Source: an uncultured Mycoplasmatota bacterium (GTDB lineage Bacteria > Bacillota_I > Bacilli_A > RF39 > UBA660). Taken from it: DNA of 29,988 nucleotides. Shown one piece after another: positions 1 through 7,712 of this stretch. Position 1 is the first letter of the stretch; each line of letters opens with the position of its first letter. The stretch is from the NCBI GenBank assembly GCA_900542735.1, contig UQOS01000013.1:1-29988 (forward strand), in the 5' to 3' direction. The translations under genes and the position numbers were made by a program. The notes under the pieces were generated by a model that saw only the letters and a list, made by a program, of their open reading frames with translations, was not told where the DNA came from and ran no database searches.

Positions 1-193
1 TTTATGTAAAAAATATTACAAAATTTTAGTCTATTAAATCTTTCATCAGGTTAATTATATTGTTTAATAGCAAGAAAAAAACATAATCGAATATGTCGAC
101 TTTCTTGTTTATAACTATTCATTTATAAACACTAATTAGGGAAGGTAACATAAAATTCTTTAAAAGAAATTTAATAAAAAATGAAAATAATAC

Positions 194-222
194 TTGTAAT
201 AAATAAAACGAATTGCTATAAT
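194..222 (+). promoter_or_regulatory. Promoter of the pilin-like gene and its long leader
   Basis: A -35 box TTGTAA (194-199) is separated by exactly 17 bases from a perfect TATAAT (217-222), which is preceded by TGC, giving an extended -10. This is the same promoter style as elsewhere in the window. Transcription should begin near 229, leaving about 300 nt of leader before the start codon at 529. Confidence 0.7.
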
Positions 223-257
223 GAATATTAATTGAAAAATAACATAACGTTTTATTA

Positions 258-474
258 TTTCTTTAAGTTATATACTTAACGAAGCTATATATCGAAAATT
301 ATATTACTAAAGTCATTATATTTCAAGCAAAAAATAGAAAAAGTAATTTTTCTATTTTTAACTTATTAGAAACACTTTTGAAAAAATACTAAATCTCTGA
401 AAGTTAGTTGTTTCAAAAGCTAGGACGATATTTTTTTAGAAAATTTACTTCGTTAAGTATATAACTTAAGGAAA
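258..474 (+). repeat. 27-bp inverted repeat enclosing two hairpins (structured leader or invertible segment)
   Basis: Bases 258-284 and 448-474 are reverse complements with one mismatch (a G.U pair in RNA). The inner 22 bases (263-284 and 448-469) are perfect. Inside lie a 13-bp hairpin with a GTAA loop (330-342/347-359) and a 9-bp hairpin (375-383/411-419) that continues as a 5-bp inner stem (388-392/404-408). As RNA this would be a closed multibranch structure in the leader of the gene at 529. As DNA it could be an invertible segment or a small non-autonomous repeat. I recognise no known RNA family. Confidence 0.75.
330..359. other. 13-bp perfect A/T-rich hairpin inside the leader
   Basis: The arm of A5-TAG-A5 at 330-342 pairs perfectly with 347-359 around a GTAA loop. 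It ends in a T-run on either strand, so it could work as a weak bidirectional terminator or as one arm of the leader structure. If it terminates, expression of the pilin-like gene from the 194-222 promoter would be attenuated. Confidence 0.5.
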
Positions 475-528
475 AGAGGAATAATAAAATAAATCCTAGG
501 AACAAAGGAAAAAGAAAGGAGAAAATGT

Positions 529-1152
529 ATGAAAAAAGAAAAAAATAAAAAGTATGAGGTAGGTATTACATTAATAGCATTAGTGGTAACCGTAGTAGTG
601 TTAATAATTATAGCTGGAGTAACTTTAAGCCTAACAATAGGTAATGGAGGAATAATGAAAAGAGCAAAATCAGCTGTAAATGATTATGCCTCTCAAGACA
701 CAAAGGAAGAAAAACACTTTAATGATCTAGCCGACTGGGTTGATAAAAATGGCAGAGAAAATGAATATATAAAAGTTCCAGTTAATACCAAAACTGAAGA
801 AAACGGAACAATAAATGGAAAAAAAGCAGGAACAAACAATCCAATAATTCCAGAAGGATACACTCCGATAGATGCAGGAAGTGCAATACTACTAGCTAAA
901 AAGATAGAAAAAATCCCTAAGACTGGATGTAATACTAATCCTGCTACAAACATTAATTTAATGTCTGCTCCACCTAATGATTCTTTCTTAAAGATAAAGT
1001 TTCCGAGTAACATAATTAAGTACATAATTAAAAAAGTTAAAATTCCACTACCTAGTTGTAGTAAACCACCTTTTAATCCTAAATTTAAAAAGTTAACAGC
1101 AACAATAATAATACTACAAGTTAATGTTACTTCATCTGGAATAATCATATAA
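529..1152 (+). CDS. Pilin-like protein, N-terminal part intact, then chimeric (truncated gene)
   Basis: The ATG at 529 has an AAGGAG site seven bases upstream. Residues 11-35 form a prepilin-like hydrophobic helix (GITLIALVV...) after a basic leader, of the Firmicutes ITLIALV type that lacks the usual Glu5. The family-like part, including the NPIIPEGYTP stretch at residues 104-113, runs to about residue 119. From about 885 onward the frame is only the antisense of the prepilin peptidase gene on the minus strand, so the Lys-rich tail of about 88 residues is not genuine. The gene has therefore lost its 3' end at a junction near 871-890. The natural product would be an exported pilus-like or cell-surface protein; its exact role is unknown. 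Confidence 0.55.
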   Translation: MKKEKNKKYEVGITLIALVVTVVVLIIIAGVTLSLTIGNGGIMKRAKSAVNDYASQDTKEEKHFNDLADWVDKNGRENEYIKVPVNTKTEENGTINGKKAGTNNPIIPEGYTPIDAGSAILLAKKIEKIPKTGCNTNPATNINLMSAPPNDSFLKIKFPSNIIKYIIKKVKIPLPSCSKPPFNPKFKKLTATIIILQVNVTSSGIII

Positions 1153-1508
1153 GTTAAATCACTCACAATTACGATACTAAATAAAGAAACTAATACTAAA
1201 GAAATAATTAGTTCGTAACTAAACCCAAAAGAATAAAAACTAACTGCAAATAATAATCCTGTTATTAATTCAATAAATGGATAAAAAATAGAAATTTTAC
1301 TACCACAATTCTTACATTTACCACCCTGAAATAAATAAGATAAAATTGGAATTAGCTCCCATGGTTTTAATCTTTTATGACAGTTAGGACAATAAGAATA
1401 TTTAGGAGTAACAATAGATTCTCCTTTTGGTAAACGATAACCTACTACATGATAGAAGGAACCAAAAATGGTTCCCAGTATGAAAAATATAACTATATAA
1501 TATATCAT
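693..1508 (-). CDS. comC: Type IV prepilin leader peptidase / N-methyltransferase, 3'-truncated
   Basis: This integral membrane aspartyl peptidase cleaves and N-methylates prepilins. The N-terminal domain has the two CxxC pairs (C40/C43 and C65/C68) of the cytoplasmic zinc site. The catalytic aspartates are visible as D117 (VSDLTYMIIPD) and D182 (GGADIK, the GxGD-type motif). Family similarity stops near residue 213 (SSIALPAS). The remaining 58 residues are antisense of the pilin-like gene at 529, so the last membrane helix is missing and activity is doubtful. Translation starts 8 bases after the pilC stop codon, with a G-rich site overlapping that stop, so the two form an operon. The name comC/pilD is by family; which pilus system it serves is inferred. 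Confidence 0.8.
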   Translation of the reverse strand: MIYYIVIFFILGTIFGSFYHVVGYRLPKGESIVTPKYSYCPNCHKRLKPWELIPILSYLFQGGKCKNCGSKISIFYPFIELITGLLFAVSFYSFGFSYELIISLVLVSLFSIVIVSDLTYMIIPDEVTLTCSIIIVAVNFLNLGLKGGLLQLGSGILTFLIMYLIMLLGNFIFKKESLGGADIKLMFVAGLVLHPVLGIFSIFLASSIALPASIGVYPSGIIGLFVPAFFPFIVPFSSVLVLTGTFIYSFSLPFLSTQSARSLKCFSSFVS

Positions 1509-1516
1509 AAAGCCCC

Positions 1517-2956
1517 CTAGCCCATGCTACCAACTGCACCATAGATATCAAACATTGGAATAACGATAGATAATAGTATGAAACCAACAGCTACTGCTAA
1601 GAAAATAATGGTAATTGGTTCAATTAAACTTTTTACTGTCGTAATGGCATTTTTATGTAAGCCACTATAATAGTTAGCTACTTTTTCCATCATATCACCA
1701 AGTTTACCAGTAGATTCTCCTGTTACTAGCATTTCATAAGCAACTACTGGAAAAGCCCAATGTCCTCTAAATGATTCTGATATTTTTCCACCTTTACTTA
1801 AAGTATCTAATGTATTCATAATAATTTCTTTATAAACTTCGTTATTAGATATTTTAGAAAGAATAGCCATACTATCTGTAATATGAACACTATGATTTAA
1901 TAATTGAGCAAAAGTTCTAGTAAACATACTTACTTCACTATAAATAATGATATTTCCAATTACTGGTGTTTTCATTAAGATAACTTGAATCATTTTACGA
2001 AATGATTTAATATTTTTATAGGCTGTAATTAACATGATTAAAATAGCTGTTATAATAGAAATAATAATAATGTAATACTGAGATACAAAACTACTCATAT
2101 TCATAGTAAATACCGTAATAGCTGGTAGACTAGTTTCTGTTTCAGCATACATTTTTACGAAACTAGGAACGATATATACTAAACAGAAAATAACGACAGC
2201 AAGTGATACGATTAAAATGATAATTGGATAAGTTAATGCTGTAATCATTTGTCTTTTTGTTTGATCAATAGAAGTATAATAATCACTCATTTCATCTAAT
2301 GTTGTTGGTAAATCTCCTGTCATTTCACTTGTTTTTACCATATTAATTAATAATCTAGGAAAAACATCGCTTTGATTTTCTAACGCAGTAGAAAAACTCT
2401 CACCTGCTACTAAATCATAAATTATTTTCTCATATACTTTTCTTTTACTAGCATTCTCTGTTTGTCTAGCTAAGATACGAACAGAATCTACTAAAGGAAT
2501 TCCTGCTTTAATATAAGTAGATAATTGGGTTAAAGCAAAGCTTAGTTCATTGCTTTTAAAATGTGTTCCAAATAAACTAATATTCATATCTAGACTAAAT
2601 TTTTTACGTGGTTCTATTTTAATAATTTCATAACCCTCATTAATTAAGAAAGCTTCTACTTCACTAATACTTTTAGCATCAAAAGAACTTTTAATAATCT
2701 TCCCAGTGTCACTTTTTACTTGATAATTAAAAGTAATTAAATCTGTTTTATCAGCATTTTTATCTTCTAACAATTTATCAACATTACTGGTAGATGAGAT
2801 TGTGTTAGCAGTTTCTTGTAATAATTTTTTCTGTCTTTCTTCTTTTTCTAGTAATAACTCTTGTTTTATCTTAGCTTCTTTTCTTGCATCTATTATTTTC
2901 TTTGGTAAATGAATGATATTATTTACCATGTGATATGTTTCTATAAAAATATTCAT
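1517..2956 (-). CDS. Type IV pilus / type II secretion inner-membrane platform protein (PilC/GspF/ComGB family)
   Basis: This is the polytopic platform protein that couples the assembly ATPase to pilin polymerisation. After a charged, probably coiled-coil segment (residues 18-50), residues 73-118 match the small N-terminal PilC domain (FNYQVKSDTGKII...). Two GspF repeats follow: about 139-260, beginning with the motif around LSTYIKAGIPLVDSVR, and about 345-465, with FAQLLNHSVHITDSM. Each is followed by membrane helices, as expected. At 479 residues it is longer than the usual ~400 because of the N-terminal extension. The ATG at 2956 follows an AAAGGG site. It is cotranscribed with the prepilin peptidase. 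No PilB/GspE ATPase gene is present in the window. Confidence 0.9.
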   Translation of the reverse strand: MNIFIETYHMVNNIIHLPKKIIDARKEAKIKQELLLEKEERQKKLLQETANTISSTSNVDKLLEDKNADKTDLITFNYQVKSDTGKIIKSSFDAKSISEVEAFLINEGYEIIKIEPRKKFSLDMNISLFGTHFKSNELSFALTQLSTYIKAGIPLVDSVRILARQTENASKRKVYEKIIYDLVAGESFSTALENQSDVFPRLLINMVKTSEMTGDLPTTLDEMSDYYTSIDQTKRQMITALTYPIIILIVSLAVVIFCLVYIVPSFVKMYAETETSLPAITVFTMNMSSFVSQYYIIIISIITAILIMLITAYKNIKSFRKMIQVILMKTPVIGNIIIYSEVSMFTRTFAQLLNHSVHITDSMAILSKISNNEVYKEIIMNTLDTLSKGGKISESFRGHWAFPVVAYEMLVTGESTGKLGDMMEKVANYYSGLHKNAITTVKSLIEPITIIFLAVAVGFILLSIVIPMFDIYGAVGSMG

Positions 2957-2997
2957 ACTATCAACCCTTTATCTTATACTTTCTACTTTATACGTCT

Positions 2998-3026
2998 AGT
3001 ATAGCATACTCTTAGTTTTTTTTAAA
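2998..3026 (-). promoter_or_regulatory. Promoter of the pilC-comC operon
   Basis: On the minus strand an extended -10 TGC-TATACT (complement of 2998-3006) lies 17 bases from TTTAAA (complement of 3021-3026). The -10 matches the window's recurrent TGCTATAMT style; the -35 is weak. Confidence 0.6.
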
Positions 3027-3051
3027 CATTTTTTTCTTGTTTTCATATAAT
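3021..3051 (+). promoter_or_regulatory. Promoter of the yqfQ-like gene
   Basis: TATAAT lies at 3046-3051, with an upstream TTTAAA/TTAAAC about 18 bases away that is shared, as a palindrome, with the divergent pilC promoter. The predicted start near 3058 lies downstream of the first in-frame ATG (3037), which supports translation from 3070. Confidence 0.5.
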
Positions 3052-3069
3052 ATTGTGAGGAGTGAGATT

Positions 3070-3498
3070 ATGTTTGGAAGTGGCTTCTATAATCCTTATT
3101 TGTATCAACCTTATTATCAAGCAGCAAATGTAGCTTCTAATTTAGGAAGTGCAACAGGCACTGGAATATTAGGAAAAAGTGGTGGCCTAGCTGGTTTTAA
3201 AGGTTTATTAAGTAAATTTAGTTTTAGTAGCTTTTTAAATGGTGCTAGTAAAACTTTAAATGTTGTTAATCAGGCAATTCCTATTTATTATCAAGTTCGT
3301 CCTATGATAAATAATGCAAAAACTATGTTTCGAATTATGGGTGCTGTAAAAGATGATAGTAGCACTACTAGCCAAAATGCAACAAAAACAAGTTCATCAA
3401 ATACCACAAATTCTCAAACAAAAAAACCGGTAGTAAATAGAAAAATTGAAAACGATAATTACAGTGTTGATACAAATAATCCTGTTTTCTTTATTTAA
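3070..3498 (+). CDS. yqfQ: YqfQ/VrrA-like protein
   Basis: A 142-residue protein with a Gly/Tyr/Pro-flavoured N-terminus (MFGSGFYNPYLYQPYYQ), a Gly/Ser-rich middle, and a conserved-looking core around residues 60-95 (FLNGASKTLNVVNQ... then VRPMINNAKTMFRIMGAVK). The tail is polar, rich in Ser/Thr/Asn and low-complexity. The core recalls the Bacillus YqfQ (VrrA-like) family, whose gene also lies near trmK and rpoD-dnaG; function is unknown. I chose the ATG at 3070 because GAGGAG lies directly upstream and the likely transcription start is near 3058. It is convergent with trmK, with only 6 bases between the stop codons. The assignment rests on a short motif plus synteny. Confidence 0.55.
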   Translation: MFGSGFYNPYLYQPYYQAANVASNLGSATGTGILGKSGGLAGFKGLLSKFSFSSFLNGASKTLNVVNQAIPIYYQVRPMINNAKTMFRIMGAVKDDSSTTSQNATKTSSSNTTNSQTKKPVVNRKIENDNYSVDTNNPVFFI

Positions 3499-3540
3499 AA
3501 AGAACTACATTATTTTGGAGATTAAATGTAGTTCTTTTTT
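3497..3540. terminator. Bidirectional terminator between yqfQ-like gene and trmK
   Basis: A 15-bp perfect stem (3497-3511 with 3525-3539) has a 13-base loop, A-rich on its left side and T-rich on its right. The hairpin includes the last seven codons and the stop of trmK, so both converging genes share it. Confidence 0.85.
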
Positions 3541-4173
3541 TAATTCTAATCTTTTTTTAATATATTTTTTAGGTAATACTTCTAGTAGCTTTTCTTTTTT
3601 GATAGCCTCTTTTTTTATGTATTCTAAAAACAAAGTATCTTTTTTTTCTAATAAAATTGGTCCAAATAAATAATCTTTATCATGATATTTCTTTTTTCCT
3701 CTTTCAAAAACGATGATGGAATAAATAATATTGTTTTCTTTTACTAGCATCTCTTCCTGAATCATGAATCCTAATTTCGTAATTTCTTTTCGTACTGAAT
3801 AAGTATCACTATTAGGCGATAGGATTATTCTGTTTACATTTTTATAGGTATCTTTTGAATATTTTAAAATTCCTATCATATTTAATCCACCCATACCAGA
3901 AATAATAATGGTATCAATATCATTTTCAATTGTAGAAATACCGGGTCCTAGTTTTACTTTTATTTTATCTTCTTGCTGGTATTTATGAATATTTTCTTTA
4001 GCATGAATTAGTGGCCCTTCTTTAATATCTGATGCAATTACTTTTTTAGGTTTTTTATTTTGAGAAATATAAATACTTAATAAGGCATGGTCACACCCAA
4101 CATCTATAATAGATGCATTTATTGGTACAAGCTCTGCTATTTTTAATAATCTTTGATTTAACTTTACTTTCAT
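3505..4173 (-). CDS. trmK: tRNA (adenine(22)-N1)-methyltransferase TrmK
   Basis: A SAM-dependent Rossmann methyltransferase that forms m1A22 in tRNAs in the cytoplasm. The protein starts with a basic segment ending in RLLKIAELVP, then the SAM motif IIDVGCDHALLSIYI (residues 22-36), an acidic motif at VIASDIKEGPL, and the family signature IIISGMGG near residues 88-95. The C-terminal third is helical and lysine-rich, as usual. Its 222 residues fit the family (about 225-240). It sits directly downstream of rpoD, as in Bacillus. A terminator separates the two, and a TATAAT on the minus strand (complement of 4190-4195) may give it its own promoter. The ATG follows GGGTGGAAGA. Confidence 0.93.
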   Translation of the reverse strand: MKVKLNQRLLKIAELVPINASIIDVGCDHALLSIYISQNKKPKKVIASDIKEGPLIHAKENIHKYQQEDKIKVKLGPGISTIENDIDTIIISGMGGLNMIGILKYSKDTYKNVNRIILSPNSDTYSVRKEITKLGFMIQEEMLVKENNIIYSIIVFERGKKKYHDKDYLFGPILLEKKDTLFLEYIKKEAIKKEKLLEVLPKKYIKKRLELKKELHLISKIM

Positions 4174-4189
4174 TCTTCCACCCTTACTT

Positions 4190-4195
4190 ATTATA
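4190..4195 (-). promoter_or_regulatory. Possible -10 box of trmK
   Basis: A perfect TATAAT (complement strand) sits 17 bases upstream of the trmK start codon, just after the rpoD terminator. The -35 would fall inside the terminator hairpin and is poor. Confidence 0.35.
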
Positions 4196-4199
4196 ATAG

Positions 4200-4223
4200 A
4201 AAAAAAAGACTATTTCTAGTCTT
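4200..4223 (-). terminator. rpoD terminator
   Basis: On the minus strand AAGACTA-GAAA-TAGTCTT forms a 7-bp stem with a GAAA tetraloop, directly followed by eight T (complement of 4200-4207). It overlaps the rpoD stop codon. Confidence 0.9.
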
Positions 4224-5316
4224 AGTTCGTTAAAAAGTCTTTTAGTTTTCTAGAGCGTGATGGATGTCTTAATTTACGTAATGCTTTTGCTTCAATCTGA
4301 CGAATTCTTTCTCTTGTTACACCAAAGATTTGTCCTACTTCTTCAAGTGTTCTACATTGGCCATCATCAAGACCAAATCTTAATCTTAGTACTCTTTCTT
4401 CCCTATCTGTTAAAGTTAATAACACACCACTTAATTCTTCTTTTAACATTTCACTTGTTGTATATTCCTCTGGAGACATTGTTCTTTCATCTTTGATGAA
4501 ATCTCCTAAGTGAGAGTCGTCTTCTTCTCCAATTGGAGTTTCAAGAGATACTGGATCTTGACTGATTTTATATACTTCACGAACTTTATCAATACTAATT
4601 CCTAATTTTTTAGCAATTTCCTCATCAGTTGGCTCACGATTTAATTCTTGTGTTAATTGTCTTTGAACACGAGCAAGTTTATTAATTGTTTCTACCATAT
4701 GTACAGGAACACGAATAGTTCTAGCTTGATCAGCAATCGCACGGGTAATTGCTTGACGAATCCACCATGTTGCATAAGTTGAAAATTTAAATCCTTTTGA
4801 TGGATCATATTTTTCTACTGCTTTCATTAATCCAATATTTCCTTCTTGAATTAAATCTAAGAATAACATTCCACGTCCTACATAACGTTTCGCAATAGAT
4901 ACTACTAAACGTAAGTTAGATTCTGCTAACATTTTTTTAGCATATTCATCTCCTTGTTCAGCACGAAGAGCATATTCATATTCTTCATCAGTTGTAAGTA
5001 AGTTAATACGACCAATTTCTTTTAAATACATTCTAACAGGATCATTGATTTTAATATCTTTTGATAAAGCTAGATCATCTAAATCAATAAGTCCACCATC
5101 TTCATCATCATCATCTGGATTTTCATCTGCTTGGTCAGCTGTGATTTCAATATTATTATCGACTAAAAAATTATATAAATCATCTAGAGAATCACTATCT
5201 ACTTCTAGTCCTTTTAATTCATCTGCCAATTGTTCGTAAGTAATAAAACCATTCTTTTTCCCTAATTCTAATAAACTTTGTTTTCTTTCTTCAAATGTTT
5301 TAATTTCTTTTGTCAT
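4222..5316 (-). CDS. rpoD: RNA polymerase primary sigma factor RpoD/SigA
   Basis: The housekeeping sigma factor. It shows an acidic region 1.1, region 1.2 (DPVRMYLKEIGRINLLT), and region 2 with LVVSIAKRYVGRGMLFLDL followed by KFSTYATWWIRQAITRAI (core binding, -10 melting and recognition). Region 3 follows, then region 4 with the -35 helix-turn-helix (TLEEVGQIFGVTRERIRQIE). The 364 residues match Bacillus SigA (about 371). Start choice: a TTG at 5325 and a GTG at 5319 are in frame, but AGGAG at 5326-5330 is nine bases from the ATG at 5316, so the ATG is preferred. It lies 24 bases after the dnaG stop in the classical dnaG-rpoD operon. Confidence 0.97.
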   Translation of the reverse strand: MTKEIKTFEERKQSLLELGKKNGFITYEQLADELKGLEVDSDSLDDLYNFLVDNNIEITADQADENPDDDDEDGGLIDLDDLALSKDIKINDPVRMYLKEIGRINLLTTDEEYEYALRAEQGDEYAKKMLAESNLRLVVSIAKRYVGRGMLFLDLIQEGNIGLMKAVEKYDPSKGFKFSTYATWWIRQAITRAIADQARTIRVPVHMVETINKLARVQRQLTQELNREPTDEEIAKKLGISIDKVREVYKISQDPVSLETPIGEEDDSHLGDFIKDERTMSPEEYTTSEMLKEELSGVLLTLTDREERVLRLRFGLDDGQCRTLEEVGQIFGVTRERIRQIEAKALRKLRHPSRSRKLKDFLTN

Positions 5317-5340
5317 CACTTTCAACTCCTATTTCACTTT

Positions 5341-7089
5341 TTAACTATTTGCTTTTAGTTTTGCATTTAAATCTCTAATTTTGGAACCTATTTCTACTTG
5401 CATCATAATGTCAGTTTCACTTTTGAGTTTTTTTTCTAATTTTTTAATTTCTTCTTTCACTTGATACTCACGAAGTGTTTTGATATCATCATTTAATTCT
5501 TTTTCAGTTACTTCACTATCAAGTTCCAACTCTAATACTTTCTTTAACACTACTAGTAGTTTTTCTTTATCTTGTAAATAGGTATAAAAATCTGCTGGTG
5601 TTACTGTACCATATTTTTGGTAATAATAAGAAATTTCACTTGCTAAAAAACGCTCTTCTTCGTTTGGAAAGTTTATTTTTCCCTCATTATAATAATCTAA
5701 ACATTTCTTACTTACTAACATATAGTATAACAGTGCATAAGTTGCTAGGTAATATTTATCCTTTTTTAAAACTTGCATCTTTGGTGTGATAATTTCTTCT
5801 TTATGTTCTAATTTTTTTTCATTTTGAGATAGTAAGGACAATAACCTTTTTTCTAGGGTATTATAACTTATATCGAACTCATTTGCAAGTTTTTTTAAGA
5901 TAAATTCTCTATGAATTTCATCTTCTATTTTACTAGTTTCCTCTAAAACACGATTAATATACTCAGTTTTTTCTAAATCACTAGTTAAATTTATATTCAT
6001 TTTTAAGCGTTTTATTCTATAATCACTTAAAGTTATGGCATTATTTATTAAATTTTTAAAGTTATCACCACCATATTTTAAAATATAGTCATCAGGATCA
6101 AGTCCACCGTCTAACTCTACTATCTTTACTTCACAGCCTAATTTTTCTAATTCACTACCATTATCTAGACAAGCCTTTCTACCAGGTTCATCACCATCAA
6201 AGCCTAAAATAACATGATTTGATAATCGTTTGATAAGATTTGCTTGTTCTTTGGTCATAGCAGTTCCCATTAGGGCAACACAGTTTTTAATACCTGCTTC
6301 CTTAGAACGGATAACAGCCATAAAGCCTTCCATTACGATAACTTCATTTTTGCTTCTAACATATTCACGAGCTAAATGATAATTATATAAGGTATCTCCT
6401 TTTTGAAAGATTTCAGTACCTTTAGTATTTACATATTTATTTTCTTTGATACCATCATAACGCCTACCAGAAAATCCTACTACTCTACCGTTTAAGTCAT
6501 ATAATGGAAACATAATACGATTCATATAGACATCTTTATCATAACTTGATAAGCCAATATCATTTAAGGTATTTAAGTCATACCCTTTACTTAATAATAA
6601 CTTTGTTAGGTTGTCCATTTTATCTAAACTTAAACCAATCTTATACTCTTTAATCATTTCTTCTGTAATTTTACGGTTATTCAAGTACTCTTTTGCTTTT
6701 TTAGAATAACTACTACTCATATTATTCTGATAATATTTATGAGCAAGTTCGTAGATTTCATATAATTTATCATTCTTAGAGGACTTTTTTTGAATAGTAA
6801 TACCTTTAATTTCGATTCCTGTTTTCTCTGATAAAATGAGTAATGCTTCTTTAAATGATACATGTTCATAATCCATAATAAAATTAAAGACATTGCCACT
6901 TGCTCCACAAGAAAAACAACGATAGATTTGTTTTTCACGAGATACACTCATAGAGGGATTAGTATCATCATGAAAAGGGCAAACTCCAAAGAAGTTTTTG
7001 CCTTTTTGTGTAAGAGGTAGATAACTTGAAATAACATCTACAATATCAGTTTTACTTCGTATTTCATTAATGACATTGGTATTATCCAT
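5341..7089 (-). CDS. dnaG: DNA primase DnaG
   Basis: Synthesises RNA primers at the replication fork. The N-terminal CHC2 zinc-binding domain has C37, H40, C58 and C61. The Toprim domain follows, with the metal-binding glutamate in VIVMEGFMAV and the acidic DGDE in ILGFDGDEPGRKA. The remaining C-terminal part is the helicase-binding region, ending in a Lys/Glu-rich helical segment. Its 582 residues fit Bacilli primases (about 600). The start codon has a strong G-rich site (GAGGGGGG). It is the first gene of the dnaG-rpoD operon, with an extended -10 promoter upstream. Confidence 0.97.
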   Translation of the reverse strand: MDNTNVINEIRSKTDIVDVISSYLPLTQKGKNFFGVCPFHDDTNPSMSVSREKQIYRCFSCGASGNVFNFIMDYEHVSFKEALLILSEKTGIEIKGITIQKKSSKNDKLYEIYELAHKYYQNNMSSSYSKKAKEYLNNRKITEEMIKEYKIGLSLDKMDNLTKLLLSKGYDLNTLNDIGLSSYDKDVYMNRIMFPLYDLNGRVVGFSGRRYDGIKENKYVNTKGTEIFQKGDTLYNYHLAREYVRSKNEVIVMEGFMAVIRSKEAGIKNCVALMGTAMTKEQANLIKRLSNHVILGFDGDEPGRKACLDNGSELEKLGCEVKIVELDGGLDPDDYILKYGGDNFKNLINNAITLSDYRIKRLKMNINLTSDLEKTEYINRVLEETSKIEDEIHREFILKKLANEFDISYNTLEKRLLSLLSQNEKKLEHKEEIITPKMQVLKKDKYYLATYALLYYMLVSKKCLDYYNEGKINFPNEEERFLASEISYYYQKYGTVTPADFYTYLQDKEKLLVVLKKVLELELDSEVTEKELNDDIKTLREYQVKEEIKKLEKKLKSETDIMMQVEIGSKIRDLNAKLKANS

Positions 7090-7120
7090 TTTGCTACCCC
7101 CCTCTCTTAAAAGTAAATTT

Positions 7121-7129
7121 ATTATAGCA
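7121..7129 (-). promoter_or_regulatory. Extended -10 promoter of dnaG-rpoD
   Basis: The minus strand reads TGC-TATAAT (complement of 7121-7129), about 30 bases upstream of the dnaG start. No good -35 is seen at 17 bases, in line with an extended -10 promoter. Confidence 0.6.
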
Positions 7130-7174
7130 CATCTTTCGACAAATTTTACTTAAATTTAGTGATAAATTAAACTT

Positions 7175-7699
7175 ATGAAAAATTTTAAATATATTTTAAT
7201 TAGTAGTATCATCATCTTTTGTTTATGCTTTCCAGCTCACTTTTTATTTGACATCTTAGATAATGATATCATTGCCGCTATTTTTCCTACAAATGAAAGT
7301 ATTTTTCAGCATATGAAAATGGTATTTAGTTGCTTCTTTTTCTTCTATGCCATTCTATTTATTCTTAGAAGAAAATTTCATTTTCAAAATATTTTCTTAA
7401 CAAATCTAGTTAGTAGTGTTACTAGTATTACTATCTTTCTAATTATTTATCTACCTGTTTATTTAAGATTTGGAGAAAATATGATTTTTACTTTTATCTT
7501 ACTATTTATAACTATTCTATTAGGTCAAATGGTAGGAAGTATATTCTTAAAGAAAGAAGATTATAGAATTATTAATACTATTAGTATCATTTTAATAACT
7601 ATTATTTTTATCATCAACGGTTATTTAACATATCAACCGATTGAAAATATGTTATTTTGGGATCCACAACATGAAACTTATGAAATTGTATCCAAGTAA
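7175..7699 (+). CDS. DUF6512-like integral membrane protein
   Basis: A 174-residue protein with about five hydrophobic segments and almost no soluble domain. The motif IFPTNESIFQHMKMVF (residues about 36-51) and the ending MLFWDPQHETYEI resemble the conserved NES-x2-H-x-K and FxDPxxxTYG elements I associate with the DUF6512 family of unknown function. No Shine-Dalgarno site is visible before the ATG. A TGATAAATT box lies only about 10 bases upstream, so a leaderless message is possible. It is divergent from dnaG and convergent with the yqeH operon, so it is probably a single-gene unit. Family membership is recalled rather than searched. Confidence 0.65.
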   Translation: MKNFKYILISSIIIFCLCFPAHFLFDILDNDIIAAIFPTNESIFQHMKMVFSCFFFFYAILFILRRKFHFQNIFLTNLVSSVTSITIFLIIYLPVYLRFGENMIFTFILLFITILLGQMVGSIFLKKEDYRIINTISIILITIIFIINGYLTYQPIENMLFWDPQHETYEIVSK

Positions 7700-7712
7700 T
7701 TTCAACCATAAT

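Noticed and set aside
1..193. Possible gene end or start at the left edge
   Set aside because: Very A/T-rich with many stops in all frames and no domain-like peptide; nothing supportable was found.
1402..1587. Minus-strand open frame spanning the pilC-comC junction
   Set aside because: It is an out-of-frame shadow of two well-supported genes and has no ribosome site.
3446..3673. Plus-strand open frame over the yqfQ-trmK convergence
   Set aside because: Mostly antisense to trmK, crosses the terminator hairpin, no ribosome site.
5045..5239. Ser-rich plus-strand frame inside rpoD
   Set aside because: Antisense of the acidic region 1 of rpoD; its composition is a by-product.
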